DNA of 64,000 bases from Paenibacillus cymbidii. Lineage in GTDB: Bacteria > Bacillota > Bacilli > Paenibacillales > NBRC-103111. Under the pieces are notes generated by a model, which was not told the origin of the DNA, did no database searches, and worked only from the letters and a program-made list of their open reading frames with translations. The translations under genes and the position numbers were made by a program. Position 1 is the stretch's first letter. The number at the start of each line of letters is the position of its first letter. This document shows, piece after piece, positions 40,784 through 50,084 of this stretch. The DNA lies in contig NZ_SHLX01000008.1 in NCBI RefSeq assembly GCF_004764705.1, positions 62,001-126,000 on the forward strand. The letters run 5' to 3'.

Positions 40784-41716
40784 TTACCGCTTGTTGAAAA
40801 TATCCGTCAGCACCGGCACGATTTGCGATTTGCGCGAGACGACGCCTTTCATGATCGCCCGATTGCCGTCCAGCTTGACGCTGTAAGCTTGCTCCACGGC
40901 GTCCGCCGCGCTGCCGAGCGCAAGACCAACCGAGTCGTTGTTCAAGATGTCGGTGACGACGAACAGGAACAGGTCAAGCCCTTTCTTCGCGATGATGTCG
41001 TTCAGCGCCACTTCCAGTTCCGCTTGCTTCGCCAGCACGTCGTTTACATCGACGGCGTTGACTTGCGCGATTTCCACTTTGGACGCGCCCATCTGGAACT
41101 CTTTGGCGTCGAGGGAGATCAGCTCCTGGATCGTCTTTTTGCTCAGGTCGGCGCCGGCCTTGAGCATATCAAGCCCGTACACTTGTGCGTCGACGCCGGC
41201 GATAGCCGCCAGCTCCTGCGCCGCGGCTATGTCCTGGGACGTGCAGGTTGGCGATTTGAACAGCAGCGTATCGGAGATGATCGCCGACAGCATCAGCCCG
41301 GCAATCGGCTTCTCGATGGCGACGCCGTTCTCTTTGTACATCTTGTTCAGAATCGTCGCCGTGCAGCCAACCGGCTCGGCGCGATAGTACAGCGGTCCGC
41401 TCGTTTCGAAGTTGGCGATCCGGTGATGGTCGATGACTTCCGTTACCGTCACTTGATCGATGTCGGAGACGCTTTGCTGGCGCTCGTTGTGGTCGACCAG
41501 GATGACGTGCTTCGTTTCGCCGGCAACTGCCTCAACCAGTCGAGGCGCGGATACGCCAAACGAATCGAGCGCAAATTGCGTTTCGCCGTTGACGTTGCCC
41601 AGGCGCACCGGCTCGACGTCCTGGCCGAGCTTCGTTTTCAAGTCCGCATACGCGATGGCGGAGCAGATTGTGTCGGTGTCCGGATTTTTGTGACCGAAAA
41701 TAAGTACCTTAGCCAT
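40784..41716 (-). CDS. ppaC: Manganese-dependent inorganic pyrophosphatase
   Basis: Hydrolyses pyrophosphate to drive biosynthetic reactions. The 310-residue family II enzyme of the DHH superfamily has GHKNPDTD (8-15; ligands H9, D13, D15), LVDHNE, the signature DHH in EVIDHHRI, and a C-terminal DHHA2 domain with [11 protein letters not shown] 41716 has GGAGTAATAACC upstream. It is monocistronic, with a promoter at 41756-41784 and a terminator. Some related CBS-containing forms are longer; this one is the plain form. Confidence 0.96.
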   Translation of the reverse strand: MAKVLIFGHKNPDTDTICSAIAYADLKTKLGQDVEPVRLGNVNGETQFALDSFGVSAPRLVEAVAGETKHVILVDHNERQQSVSDIDQVTVTEVIDHHRIANFETSGPLYYRAEPVGCTATILNKMYKENGVAIEKPIAGLMLSAIISDTLLFKSPTCTSQDIAAAQELAAIAGVDAQVYGLDMLKAGADLSKKTIQELISLDAKEFQMGASKVEIAQVNAVDVNDVLAKQAELEVALNDIIAKKGLDLFLFVVTDILNNDSVGLALGSAADAVEQAYSVKLDGNRAIMKGVVSRKSQIVPVLTDIFNKR

Positions 41717-41755
41717 GGTTATTACTCCTCATTCCGATAGTTTTTATGCGTGAAT

Positions 41756-41784
41756 AGAATACAACAGAATGGCACCACAATCAA
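41756..41784 (-). promoter_or_regulatory. Putative SigA promoter for ppaC
   Basis: TTGATT (41784-41779) and TATTCT (41761-41756), with a 17-bp spacer, about 40 nt upstream of the ATG. Confidence 0.55.
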
Positions 41785-41834
41785 GATTGCCTTGCAAAGA
41801 TCAGCTTATCTTCGAAGCGCCTGCCTTGAAACGC

Positions 41835-43754
41835 TCATTTTCTGAATGGCGCCGCGCCGCGGGGCAACGAGATCGTGAATGTAGTGCCTTTGCCAAGCGC
41901 ACTCTGGGCGCGGATCGTGCCGCGATGGGCGTCGATCAGGTTCCGCACGATGGCCAGCCCCAGACCGGTGCCGCCGGAGCTGCCCCGGGTGCGCGCCTTG
42001 TCCGCCTTGTAGAAGCGTTCGAAAATATAAGGCAAATCCTCCGGCGGAATGCCGCTGCCTTCGTCGGCAATTTCCAGCAGGACGTCGTCGCCCTCCGTCC
42101 AGCCGCGCAGCGCGATGCCCGCATGCTCCGGCGTATGGCGGATCGCGTTGTCAAGCAGGTTTGTCAGCACCTGCTCCAGCCGGTCTTCGTCGGCGCTTGC
42201 GAGCGCAAGCGGCGCACCGCCGAGCTCCAGCTCCAGCCGAATGCCGCGCTCCTTGCACAGTGCCAGAAACTTGCGATGCACCCGCTTCAGCAGCTGCGTC
42301 AATTCGACTTCTTCAAAGCTGAGCTCGAGATGTCCGGCTTCCATCCGCGCCAGATCGAGCAAATCTTTCACGAGCCGTCCCATGCGCAGCGATTCGTCGT
42401 GGATGACCTGCGCCATCTCCTGGCGCTCTTCGGGCGTTGCCGCGATATCGTCGACCAACGCCTCGCTATAGCCCTGCAGCATCGACAGCGGCGTGCGCAG
42501 TTCGTGCGATACGTTGGCTACGAAATCTTTGCGCAGCTTGTCGAGCCGATGCTCCTCGGTCACGTCGCGCAGCACGGCAACAGCGCCGCGCACCTGATCG
42601 CGCGAGTACAGCGGCGCCATTACCACCGACCATACGCCGCTCTGCACGTGCAGCTTCGTCGTCACCTGCCGCGCTTCCTTTGCCACCTCGCCGAACAAAT
42701 GCCGCAGCGGCTGCGGCACAAGCCGCTTGGGCACAAGCATCCGCGCATCTAGCCCGTTGCCGCGATACCCCTCCATGTCGCTCCCGGCCAGGTCTGGCAA
42801 ACTGTTGTCGTGGCCTTCCTGTTCGTCCCAGCCAATGCGGTTCCACGCTTCGAGCAGTTCTTCTCCGTGCGGGTTGGTGAAGATGACGCCGCCTTCCGCG
42901 TCAAACGAAATGACGGCATCCGCCATGCTGTGCAGCACACTGCCAAGATTTTCTTTTTCGTAATGCAGCGCTTTGATCGTTTCGTCAAGCCGTTCCCCCA
43001 TCCGGTTGAACGTGACCGCCAATTCGCCGATTTCGTCCGAGGACACGACCGGCACGCGGTTGCCGTACTGTCCGTGCGCAATCAGGTCGGCCGTGTTGCG
43101 CAGCCGCACGAGCGGCCGGGTGATCCGGGTAATCAGGAAAAATGCCAGGAATGTGGTCAGAATGAAGCCGATGAACGAAACAAATGCGAACAGCTTCTTG
43201 ATATACGTTTGCATGTTCTCGACGGATTTCTTCGATTGGTAAACGACGGCCGCCTCCGAAACCGGCTTGCCGGTTTTCTGCACCGGCGCCGCGGCGAGCA
43301 AATAGTCGTTGCCGTCCGTCCCCTTGAAAGCGTGAATGAGCGTATTGCCGGCAGCCAGCTGCTGCATATCGGCGGCTCCCAACGCCTGGTCGAGCGTGCC
43401 GATGCCAACTCCGCCGAACAGGAGCGCCGCCGCCCCGGCCGCCCGGTCGAGCGGCGTCATCAGCAGCGCGGCATCCTGCGTGCGCAGAAAATCGTTCGTC
43501 AGCGTCACGTAAGCGGACTCGTCCGTTCCCGCGGTGGCGGACCCGGAATCCGGCCAGGCGTCCAGTTGATGCAGCGCCACTTCGCCGGCGATTTTCTGCG
43601 TCAGGCGCAGCAGGCTGTCGCGCTGGTCGTTTTCTTTCGGAAAGCTGGTGTCGATATATTGAAAAAGAAACAAGCCCAAGATGACAAGCACCACCGCCAC
43701 GAGACCGATGATTGTCATCCAAAGCTTGCCTACGACGCTTTTGAAAATATTCAC
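41835..43754 (-). CDS. resE: Sensor histidine kinase ResE
   Basis: Membrane kinase of the ResDE system that responds to oxygen limitation and nitric oxide and phosphorylates ResD. The 639-residue protein has two membrane segments (about 8-30 and 185-210) bracketing an extracytoplasmic domain, then HAMP, a PAS region, the H-box VSHELRTPLSML and the ATPase motifs NLLDNAIRHTP, ADEGSGIP and GTGLGLAI. The start is GTG 43754, overlapping the resD stop by one base, eight bases after GAGGTG. It is last in resA-resB-resC-resD-resE, which confirms the name. Confidence 0.93.
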   Translation of the reverse strand: MNIFKSVVGKLWMTIIGLVAVVLVILGLFLFQYIDTSFPKENDQRDSLLRLTQKIAGEVALHQLDAWPDSGSATAGTDESAYVTLTNDFLRTQDAALLMTPLDRAAGAAALLFGGVGIGTLDQALGAADMQQLAAGNTLIHAFKGTDGNDYLLAAAPVQKTGKPVSEAAVVYQSKKSVENMQTYIKKLFAFVSFIGFILTTFLAFFLITRITRPLVRLRNTADLIAHGQYGNRVPVVSSDEIGELAVTFNRMGERLDETIKALHYEKENLGSVLHSMADAVISFDAEGGVIFTNPHGEELLEAWNRIGWDEQEGHDNSLPDLAGSDMEGYRGNGLDARMLVPKRLVPQPLRHLFGEVAKEARQVTTKLHVQSGVWSVVMAPLYSRDQVRGAVAVLRDVTEEHRLDKLRKDFVANVSHELRTPLSMLQGYSEALVDDIAATPEERQEMAQVIHDESLRMGRLVKDLLDLARMEAGHLELSFEEVELTQLLKRVHRKFLALCKERGIRLELELGGAPLALASADEDRLEQVLTNLLDNAIRHTPEHAGIALRGWTEGDDVLLEIADEGSGIPPEDLPYIFERFYKADKARTRGSSGGTGLGLAIVRNLIDAHRGTIRAQSALGKGTTFTISLPRGAAPFRK

Positions 43755-44467
43755 TATTTGGGCACCTCGAGCTTGTAGCCTACTCCCCACACGGTCGTAA
43801 TCATCGCCGCCGCGTCGGGCGACACTTTATTCAGCTTCTCGCGCAATCTCTTGACGTGAGTGTCGACCGTGCGCAAATCGCCGAAAAACTCATAGTTCCA
43901 CACGTCCTTGAGCAAATCCTCGCGGGAGAACACTTTGTCCGGCGACACGGCCAAATAATGCAGCAGCTCGTACTCCTTCGGCGTGAGCGCCACTTCCTGG
44001 CCGTCGGCGCTGACGCGATGCGCGTCGTGCTCGATGACCAGATGCGGGAACACGATATCGTTGCCGGACGACGCATCCTTGGACAAGTAAGCCGTCACCG
44101 ACGCCCGGCGCAATATCGCCTTCACGCGGAAAATGACTTCGCGCGGGCTGAACGGCTTGACGACGTAGTCGTCCGTGCCAGCTTCGAAGCCTTGCACGCG
44201 GTTCGCTTCTTCGCCTTTGGCCGTCAGCATGATCACCGGTGTCGCTTTCGACTGGCGCAGCCGCGAGCATACTTCGATCCCGTCGATGCCGGGCAGCATC
44301 AGATCGAGCAAAATCAAATCGTAATCGTAGTCGAGCGCCTTCTGCAGCGCCGACTCTCCGTCCTCCGCCTCGTCGATCCGATAGCCTTCCTTCTCGAGGT
44401 ACATCCGCAGCAAACGGCGGATGCGCTCTTCGTCGTCGACGACCAGGATGTGGGCTTTCGATTCCAT
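43754..44467 (-). CDS. resD: Response regulator ResD
   Basis: OmpR-family regulator activating respiratory and anaerobic genes. The 237-residue protein has a receiver domain with D55 in LILLDLMLPG and acidic VDDEE near 10-14, K in VVKPFSP, and a winged-helix DNA-binding domain (from about 140). ATG 44467 is preferred over an upstream TTG for ribosome-site spacing. A 77-base gap to resC may carry a separate promoter, as in B. subtilis, but I do not see a clear one. Confidence 0.95.
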   Translation of the reverse strand: MESKAHILVVDDEERIRRLLRMYLEKEGYRIDEAEDGESALQKALDYDYDLILLDLMLPGIDGIEVCSRLRQSKATPVIMLTAKGEEANRVQGFEAGTDDYVVKPFSPREVIFRVKAILRRASVTAYLSKDASSGNDIVFPHLVIEHDAHRVSADGQEVALTPKEYELLHYLAVSPDKVFSREDLLKDVWNYEFFGDLRTVDTHVKRLREKLNKVSPDAAAMITTVWGVGYKLEVPK

Positions 44468-44544
44468 GTCCAACACCTCTCTCTTTCAACGGAAAGTATG
44501 CTTGTACCCTGCAGCTGCGCCTGCCGGCAGGCAGCGTGTCGGCC

Positions 44545-45822
44545 TTACACGCCCGCGTAGGAGTGCAAGCCGGCAATGACCAGGTTGACGCCGATCAGTG
44601 TAAACATGACGACCAGGAAGCCAATGACGGCCAGCCACGACGAACGTTTGCCCTGCCAGCCGCGCGACAGGCGGAAATGCAAGTAAGCGGCGTAGAACAG
44701 CCAAGTGATGAGCGCCCACACTTCCTTCGGATCCCAGCCCCAGAACCGGCCCCACGCTTCCGCCGCCCAGATCATGGCGAAGATCAGCGCACCGAGCGTA
44801 AAGATCGGGTAACCGATCGCAATCGAGCGGTAGGCGATTTCGTCCAGATCCTCGGGGTCCATGCCTTTCAGCATCGGGCTGATAAACGCGGCGAGCGGCC
44901 GGCGGACGATAAGCCGCAGCAAGCCATAAAGCACGAGACCGGACACGAGCGACCAGACGACGGTGTTCAGCTTGCGGCCCGCGCTGGCGCCCTTGAGCCA
45001 TGACGGCGCTTCGAACAACGGTTCTTCGATGCCGAGCCACGGCTTCATTTCGACAATTTTCCCGTCATGCGGCTTAAAGATCGGGGGCAGCACGTATTGC
45101 GCTTCGACCGTGCGCACTTCGTCGGCGGCGCCTTTCAGCCCCGGCACGGTTATTTCTTCGGTGAACACCGCTTTGTAGCCGGTGGCATTCCACGTAAATA
45201 CCGAACCGATGAAGGCGACGATCAGAATGATGAAGAAGATCGTAAACTCCAGCCACCGCTTTTCGCGTCGCGCGGTTTTGGAATCGTCCTTGAAGTTGAC
45301 CGTCCGCAGCAGGTGCATCAGCCCGCCGGCGAAACCGACGGCAAAAAACGCTTCTCCCGTCGCCGCGGTGGTGACGTGGATTTTCAGCCAGTAGCTTTGC
45401 AGCGCCGGAATAAGCGGCTGGATTTCCTGCGGGAAGACAGCGGCATACGCCAGAATGATGATGGCGACCGGCAGCGCGAACGCGCCGATAATATGCTTGC
45501 GATAAATGGCGAACACGATCAGGAATGCGAACACGATCATCATGCCGAGGAACGTCATGAACTCGTACATATTGCTGGTCGGAATGTGGCCGGCCAAATG
45601 CCAGCGGGTGAAGAAAAAGAGCAAATGAAAGACGAAACCGGCGACAGCGACGGCAAACGCCACGGCGCCCCACCGCTTCTGATGCTGCTCGGGGTCGCGC
45701 CCGCTCCATACTTTGCCGGCGATCGCCAGCACGAACAGCAGAAACGCCACGCAATATAACGCGAAAGCGATAATGAAATACGAGCTGCTCGGCTTGCTGA
45801 TCGAATCGAATAATGCGGTCAC
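44545..45822 (-). CDS. resC: Cytochrome c biogenesis protein ResC (CcsA-like)
   Basis: Polytopic membrane protein of the system II cytochrome c maturation machinery that, with ResB, moves haem out and attaches it to apocytochrome. The 425-residue protein has about ten helices and the haem-handling WGRFWGWDPKEVWAL motif with flanking conserved histidines. The start is GTG 45822, overlapping the resB stop by four bases (GTGA), after GGGGGGA; the longer open frame is a resB shadow. A 30-residue loop around the DGSW-equivalent region makes it longer than B. subtilis ResC. Confidence 0.94.
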   Translation of the reverse strand: MTALFDSISKPSSSYFIIAFALYCVAFLLFVLAIAGKVWSGRDPEQHQKRWGAVAFAVAVAGFVFHLLFFFTRWHLAGHIPTSNMYEFMTFLGMMIVFAFLIVFAIYRKHIIGAFALPVAIIILAYAAVFPQEIQPLIPALQSYWLKIHVTTAATGEAFFAVGFAGGLMHLLRTVNFKDDSKTARREKRWLEFTIFFIILIVAFIGSVFTWNATGYKAVFTEEITVPGLKGAADEVRTVEAQYVLPPIFKPHDGKIVEMKPWLGIEEPLFEAPSWLKGASAGRKLNTVVWSLVSGLVLYGLLRLIVRRPLAAFISPMLKGMDPEDLDEIAYRSIAIGYPIFTLGALIFAMIWAAEAWGRFWGWDPKEVWALITWLFYAAYLHFRLSRGWQGKRSSWLAVIGFLVVMFTLIGVNLVIAGLHSYAGV

Positions 45823-47489
45823 GAAGCGTTCCCCCCAGCTTCCATCAATGATTTCGGTTCCAAGTATATCCCGGTTTTGCCCAGCGCAGACGCCACTTCG
45901 GTGCGTATGCCGTACCAATTTTTGTTCGTGTGGCCGCCGAGCGCCAGATGGCCTTTGTCGACGCGCAGCCAGACGCGGCGATGCTGCCAGTAAAAGCCCA
46001 TGATCAGACCGATCATCGAGATGGCGGCGCCGGTCCAAATATAAGGCATCGCTTTATCGACGCGAATGTTCAAATAGCTTGTGTAGCCGGCAATTTCGAC
46101 GTTCTCCATCGATCCGGCGGCGATTTCGACTTTGGCGCCGATCGCGCCGTTGACGTCGTTCTGGCGGAACTCCTGCTTGTCGATTTCGCGCGGGAAGTAA
46201 AGGAACGGCTCGCCGCTTGCGGCCAGGTTCGGTCCGGTGATGATGAAAATGAACGCCGGCGCATCCGGGTTGTTCGACTTGGAGATCGGCTGCCCTTTGT
46301 CATCGAGCCCGAATTCCGGGTAATACCCTTTCACCTTCAGTGTGTAAGGCCCGGCCTTGTATTCGCTCTCCGGATTGGTCATCGAAAGACGAAACGGCCC
46401 GAAGCTTTCGCCGGTTTGTTTGTTCGTGATGCTGGCGTTGACGGCAAGCAGCGTCGGCGTTTCCGCGAAATCGAACTGGTACGCCTGAAACCCCTTGTAG
46501 TCGAACGGCTTGTTGACGAGAATCGACTGCCGCTTCAGCTCCTCGAGCTGCGGCTCGATGGCAGGCACGTTGCAATTGGCTACGCATCGGTACAGCACGG
46601 CCTGCGTTTCGTAAATTTTCGGCACCACTTTGTCGCGCGCTTTGAACTTCTCGTCCATTTCCGCTTCGGAATAATACTCGACGGTGAACTTCTCGTTCTT
46701 CATATAATACGACGTATTCGGGATGGGCACGGCCTGTCCTTCGAGCAGGCCGACATATTCGTCCATGTGCCAGCCGGGAATGCTGCGCATGAGCACGGCG
46801 CCGAGGAACACGATAAGACCGATATGGTTGATATACGGGCCCCAACGGCTGAACCGATTCTTCTCGGCGATCAACGCCGTTCCGTCGATATTCACGCGGT
46901 ATCGTTTGCTCCTGAGCTGTTTCGCCATTTGCTCGACCCAAGCCGCGTCGCCGTCGCCTGCCGGCAATTGCCCCTCGTACCGGACCTTCTGCCGCAGCAG
47001 GAAGCTTGGATGCTTGCGCACCTGCTGCTTCGACAGCGCCCGATACAGCGGCAGCACGCGGTCCAGACTGCAAACGATGAGCGAAGTTCCGATCATGAAC
47101 AGCAAGGTCATGAACCACCAGGAGCTGAACGTATGGCTTAAGCCCAGCTTGTAATAAATCAGGCCCGACGTGCCGTACCGCTCCTCGTAAAATTCGTCCG
47201 GACCGATATTGAGCAGCGTGTTTTCCTGCGGATAAATCGTGCCGAGCATCGAAAGCACAAGCGTGATCAGAATCATGTAAATGGCGATTTTTACCGATGA
47301 AAAAAAGCTCCATACCCGGTCGAGCAGCCCCTGGTTCGTACGCTGCGAACGGCGGGCCACGCCGTCGTATCGCATTTCAAGCGGCCCCGTATTCCCCGGA
47401 TCGTCCTCGAGCGGTTTGCCGCACGATTCGCACAGCACCGTTCCGACCGGGTTTTGGTGGCCGCATTCGCATTTCGTATTTTCGATCAT
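45819..47489 (-). CDS. resB: Cytochrome c biogenesis protein ResB
   Basis: Membrane partner of ResC in cytochrome c maturation. The 556-residue protein starts with a small zinc-ribbon (C7, C9, C20, C23: KCECG...CESCGK) shared with B. subtilis ResB, then three membrane helices, a large outside domain and a last helix near residue 490. The ATG at 47489 overlaps the resA stop by four bases. It is second in the res operon. Confidence 0.95.
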   Translation of the reverse strand: MIENTKCECGHQNPVGTVLCESCGKPLEDDPGNTGPLEMRYDGVARRSQRTNQGLLDRVWSFFSSVKIAIYMILITLVLSMLGTIYPQENTLLNIGPDEFYEERYGTSGLIYYKLGLSHTFSSWWFMTLLFMIGTSLIVCSLDRVLPLYRALSKQQVRKHPSFLLRQKVRYEGQLPAGDGDAAWVEQMAKQLRSKRYRVNIDGTALIAEKNRFSRWGPYINHIGLIVFLGAVLMRSIPGWHMDEYVGLLEGQAVPIPNTSYYMKNEKFTVEYYSEAEMDEKFKARDKVVPKIYETQAVLYRCVANCNVPAIEPQLEELKRQSILVNKPFDYKGFQAYQFDFAETPTLLAVNASITNKQTGESFGPFRLSMTNPESEYKAGPYTLKVKGYYPEFGLDDKGQPISKSNNPDAPAFIFIITGPNLAASGEPFLYFPREIDKQEFRQNDVNGAIGAKVEIAAGSMENVEIAGYTSYLNIRVDKAMPYIWTGAAISMIGLIMGFYWQHRRVWLRVDKGHLALGGHTNKNWYGIRTEVASALGKTGIYLEPKSLMEAGGNAS

Positions 47490-48043
47490 GAGCGAACTCC
47501 CTTGCCTTTTGCCTTCGCCGTCAGCTCCGTCAACACATTGTCGATCATCGCTGCATTCATTTGCCCTTCAATCACCTTGCCCACCTTGCCGTCGGCGCCG
47601 ATAAAGACGGACGACGGATAATTGTAAACGCCATACTTTTTGCGCACGTCCTGATTCTGGTCGAGCACAACCGGGAAATTCAAACCCAACTGCTGCACAT
47701 AAGCGCCCGCGGTCACCTTGTTCTCGGCGACGTTGATGCCGAGCACAACGACGCCCTGATCGCGCCACTTGTCATATTGCGCCTGCAAGTCCGGCATTTC
47801 CTGGCGGCACGGCTCGCACCAACTGGCCCAGAAGTTGAGCAGCACCGTTTTGCCGTCGTATTGCGCCAATTTGATCGAACTGCCGTCAAGCGACGGCAAC
47901 TCGAATGAGCGGGCCGATTCTCCAGCCTTGATCAATCGCTGCGCAGGCTCCTTGAAAAATAAATTGTTGGCGATCGTCAGACCGGCAATGACAATAACGA
48001 TTGCAAATATGCCGATTTGAATTGCTTTGCGGTATTTCCCCAT
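47486..48043 (-). CDS. resA: Thiol-disulfide oxidoreductase ResA
   Basis: Membrane-anchored thioredoxin-like protein that reduces the haem-binding cysteines of apocytochrome c outside the membrane. The 185-residue protein has an N-terminal anchor (about 9-28) and the active site WCEPC with C76 and C79; EPC is the ResA-type variant. It is the first res gene, coupled to resB (ATGA), and starts 62 bases downstream of the rluB stop. Confidence 0.96.
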   Translation of the reverse strand: MGKYRKAIQIGIFAIVIVIAGLTIANNLFFKEPAQRLIKAGESARSFELPSLDGSSIKLAQYDGKTVLLNFWASWCEPCRQEMPDLQAQYDKWRDQGVVVLGINVAENKVTAGAYVQQLGLNFPVVLDQNQDVRKKYGVYNYPSSVFIGADGKVGKVIEGQMNAAMIDNVLTELTAKAKGKGVRS

Positions 48044-48105
48044 TTTCGCCCACCTTCAGCCCCTGCTCTTGCTAGTTCCATTATAGCGAAAAACGGCTGT
48101 GGCGC

Positions 48106-48852
48106 TTATTCTTCATTTTGAACATTGTGTGTCGCCAGCGCCGCGCTTCGCAGTTCCTGCACCTCGTCCTTCGACAGGTGGCGGTATTTGCCGCGCGCCA
48201 GTCCGGCGATATGCAGCGGACCGAATTGCACCCGCTTCAGCCGCACGACGGGATAGTGCACCGCATCGAACATGCGCCGCACTTGCCGGTTCCGCCCTTC
48301 GAATATCGTAATGGAAATAACCGACTGCTGTTTCTCCGGATCGACGTCGATATACTCCAGCTCGGCCGGCGCCGTCATGCCATCCTCCAGCTTGACGCCC
48401 TTCTGCAGCTTCTCCAGCACGCTGCCGTGCGGAACTCCTTTTACCGTCGCGTGGTACGTCTTCGGTACGTGGTGACGCGGGTGTGCCAGCAAATTCGCGA
48501 GCTCGCCGTCGTTCGTCAGCAGCAGCAGACCTTCCGAATCATAGTCGAGCCTTCCTACGGGATACACGCGCTCCGTGATGCCGGGCAAATAATCGAGCAC
48601 GACCTTGCGGCCGCCCGGATCGGTAACGCTCGTGATGACGCCTTTCGGCTTGTGCAGCATCACATACAGCTTGCCTTGCAGCTTGACGACGCGACCGTCC
48701 ACCTTGACTTCGTCGCGCGACGGATCGACCTTGGCGCCGAGCTCCGTCACCTTCTCGCCGTTCACTTCGACGCGTCCGGACGTGATATAAGCTTCGCACT
48801 TGCGGCGCGAAGCGATGCCGGCATTCGCCAGCACTTTTTGCAAACGTTCCAT
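48106..48852 (-). CDS. rluB: Ribosomal large subunit pseudouridine synthase B
   Basis: Converts a uridine of 23S rRNA to pseudouridine. The 248-residue protein has an N-terminal S4 RNA-binding domain (1-60) and the RsuA-type catalytic domain with D103 in GRLDYDSEGLLLL. It lies between spmB and resA as in B. subtilis (ypuL). Both ends and motifs are complete. Confidence 0.95.
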   Translation of the reverse strand: MERLQKVLANAGIASRRKCEAYITSGRVEVNGEKVTELGAKVDPSRDEVKVDGRVVKLQGKLYVMLHKPKGVITSVTDPGGRKVVLDYLPGITERVYPVGRLDYDSEGLLLLTNDGELANLLAHPRHHVPKTYHATVKGVPHGSVLEKLQKGVKLEDGMTAPAELEYIDVDPEKQQSVISITIFEGRNRQVRRMFDAVHYPVVRLKRVQFGPLHIAGLARGKYRHLSKDEVQELRSAALATHNVQNEE

Positions 48853-48916
48853 AATGGCGTTTTCACCTCAAGCTTATGATAACGATCTCGAGGTAAAATC
48901 ACAAGCGCGACGGGGA

Positions 48917-49450
48917 TCAGGCAAATACGAGGTAGCAAACGAGGATAGCCGCAACGAAGCCGACGGCATCGGAAATGAGGCCGACCTTGAGCGCATAACC
49001 GGCTTTGCGGATACCGACGGCGCCAAAATAAACCGTGATGACGTACAGCGTCGTATCGGTGCTGCCCTGGATCGTGGCGGCGATGCGGCCGATCAGCGAG
49101 TCGGGGCCGAACTGCTTGATCAGGTCCGTCGTAAAAGCGAGCGAACCGGCGCCGGTAATCGGGCGCAGGAAGGCAAGCGGCATTACCTCGCCGGGAATGC
49201 CGACTTTGTCGAGCAGCGGGCGAAGCGCGCCGACGAACAAGTCCATCGCGCCGGAAGCGCGGAACACGGATATGGCCACCATCATGCCGACCAGGTGCGG
49301 AATGATGCGTACCGCCGTGTCGAAGCCGTCCTTGGCGCCTTCGACGAACGATTCGTAGGCGGGAATTTTGCGATAAGCGGCGTACAGCGGAATAAACACG
49401 ATGATGACGGGAATCGCCCAGGCGGATAGGGCGGTTATAACGGCATACAA
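48917..49450 (-). CDS. spmB: Spore maturation protein B
   Basis: Membrane protein of the nucleoside-recognition (Gate) family needed for full spore core dehydration in B. subtilis. The TTG at 49450 is chosen because GGAGG lies seven bases before it, giving 177 residues (B. subtilis SpmB has 178); the ATG at 49456 is only one base from that site. Hydrophobic helices flank the conserved GIPGEVMPLAFLRPITGAGS. It follows spmA and precedes rluB. Mother-cell expression with dacB and spmA is expected. Confidence 0.9.
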   Translation of the reverse strand: MYAVITALSAWAIPVIIVFIPLYAAYRKIPAYESFVEGAKDGFDTAVRIIPHLVGMMVAISVFRASGAMDLFVGALRPLLDKVGIPGEVMPLAFLRPITGAGSLAFTTDLIKQFGPDSLIGRIAATIQGSTDTTLYVITVYFGAVGIRKAGYALKVGLISDAVGFVAAILVCYLVFA

Positions 49451-49488
49451 GGCCATTCCTCCTTCACACAGACTGGCATCGCACAAGA

Positions 49489-50079
49489 TCAGCGACCGAG
49501 CGGATTGTGCCTGCGGCGGTACCAGCGATCCACGACGATGGCCGCCAGCGTCGACAGAAACGTGGCGATCAGCGTCGTGCCAACGATATCAGCGGGGCTC
49601 GCCGAATGGAAGCTCATCCGGATCGCGATCAACGTCGTCGGAATGAGCGTAATGCTGGACGTATTCAGCGCCAGCAGCGTGCACATCGCCGGACTGGCCG
49701 CATCCTTGTCCGGATTCAGCTTCTGCAGCTCCTGCATTGCCTTGATGCCCATCGGCGTCGCCGCATTGCCCAGTCCCAGAATATTGGCGCTCATGTTCGA
49801 CATGATGTACCCCATGGCCGGATGATTGACCGGCACGCCGGGGAACAGGAAACGCACGACGGGACGAAGCAGCCGCGCCAGCTTCTCCAGCAAACCGGCG
49901 TCCTCGGCAATGCGCATCATGCCAAGCCAGAACACCAGGATGCTGATCAGCCCGAAGCATACGGTCACCCCCGTTTTGGCGCCGTCGAACACAGCGGCCG
50001 TCACAGCCTCGACATTGCCCTGGACAACCGCAACCACGAATCCCGCCACGATAAAAAGCAGCCAGATCCAGTTCACCAT
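49489..50079 (-). CDS. spmA: Spore maturation protein A
   Basis: Partner of SpmB in spore core dehydration. The 196-residue membrane protein matches B. subtilis in length; the family pattern GLGNAATPMGIKAMQEL and LNTSSITLIPTT is present. AAGGTGAG precedes ATG 50079, which begins five bases after the carboxypeptidase stop; the longer open frame is a shadow of that gene. Together dacB-spmA-spmB form a sporulation operon. Confidence 0.93.
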   Translation of the reverse strand: MVNWIWLLFIVAGFVVAVVQGNVEAVTAAVFDGAKTGVTVCFGLISILVFWLGMMRIAEDAGLLEKLARLLRPVVRFLFPGVPVNHPAMGYIMSNMSANILGLGNAATPMGIKAMQELQKLNPDKDAASPAMCTLLALNTSSITLIPTTLIAIRMSFHSASPADIVGTTLIATFLSTLAAIVVDRWYRRRHNPLGR

Positions 50080-50084
50080 GCCGC

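Noticed and set aside
44545..46038. Long version of resC starting inside resB
   Set aside because: The first 72 codons are resB in another frame; the GTG overlapping the resB stop has the ribosome site.
48917..49456. ATG 49456 as the spmB start
   Set aside because: It is one base from the GGAGG site; the TTG at 49450 has correct spacing and gives the known family length.
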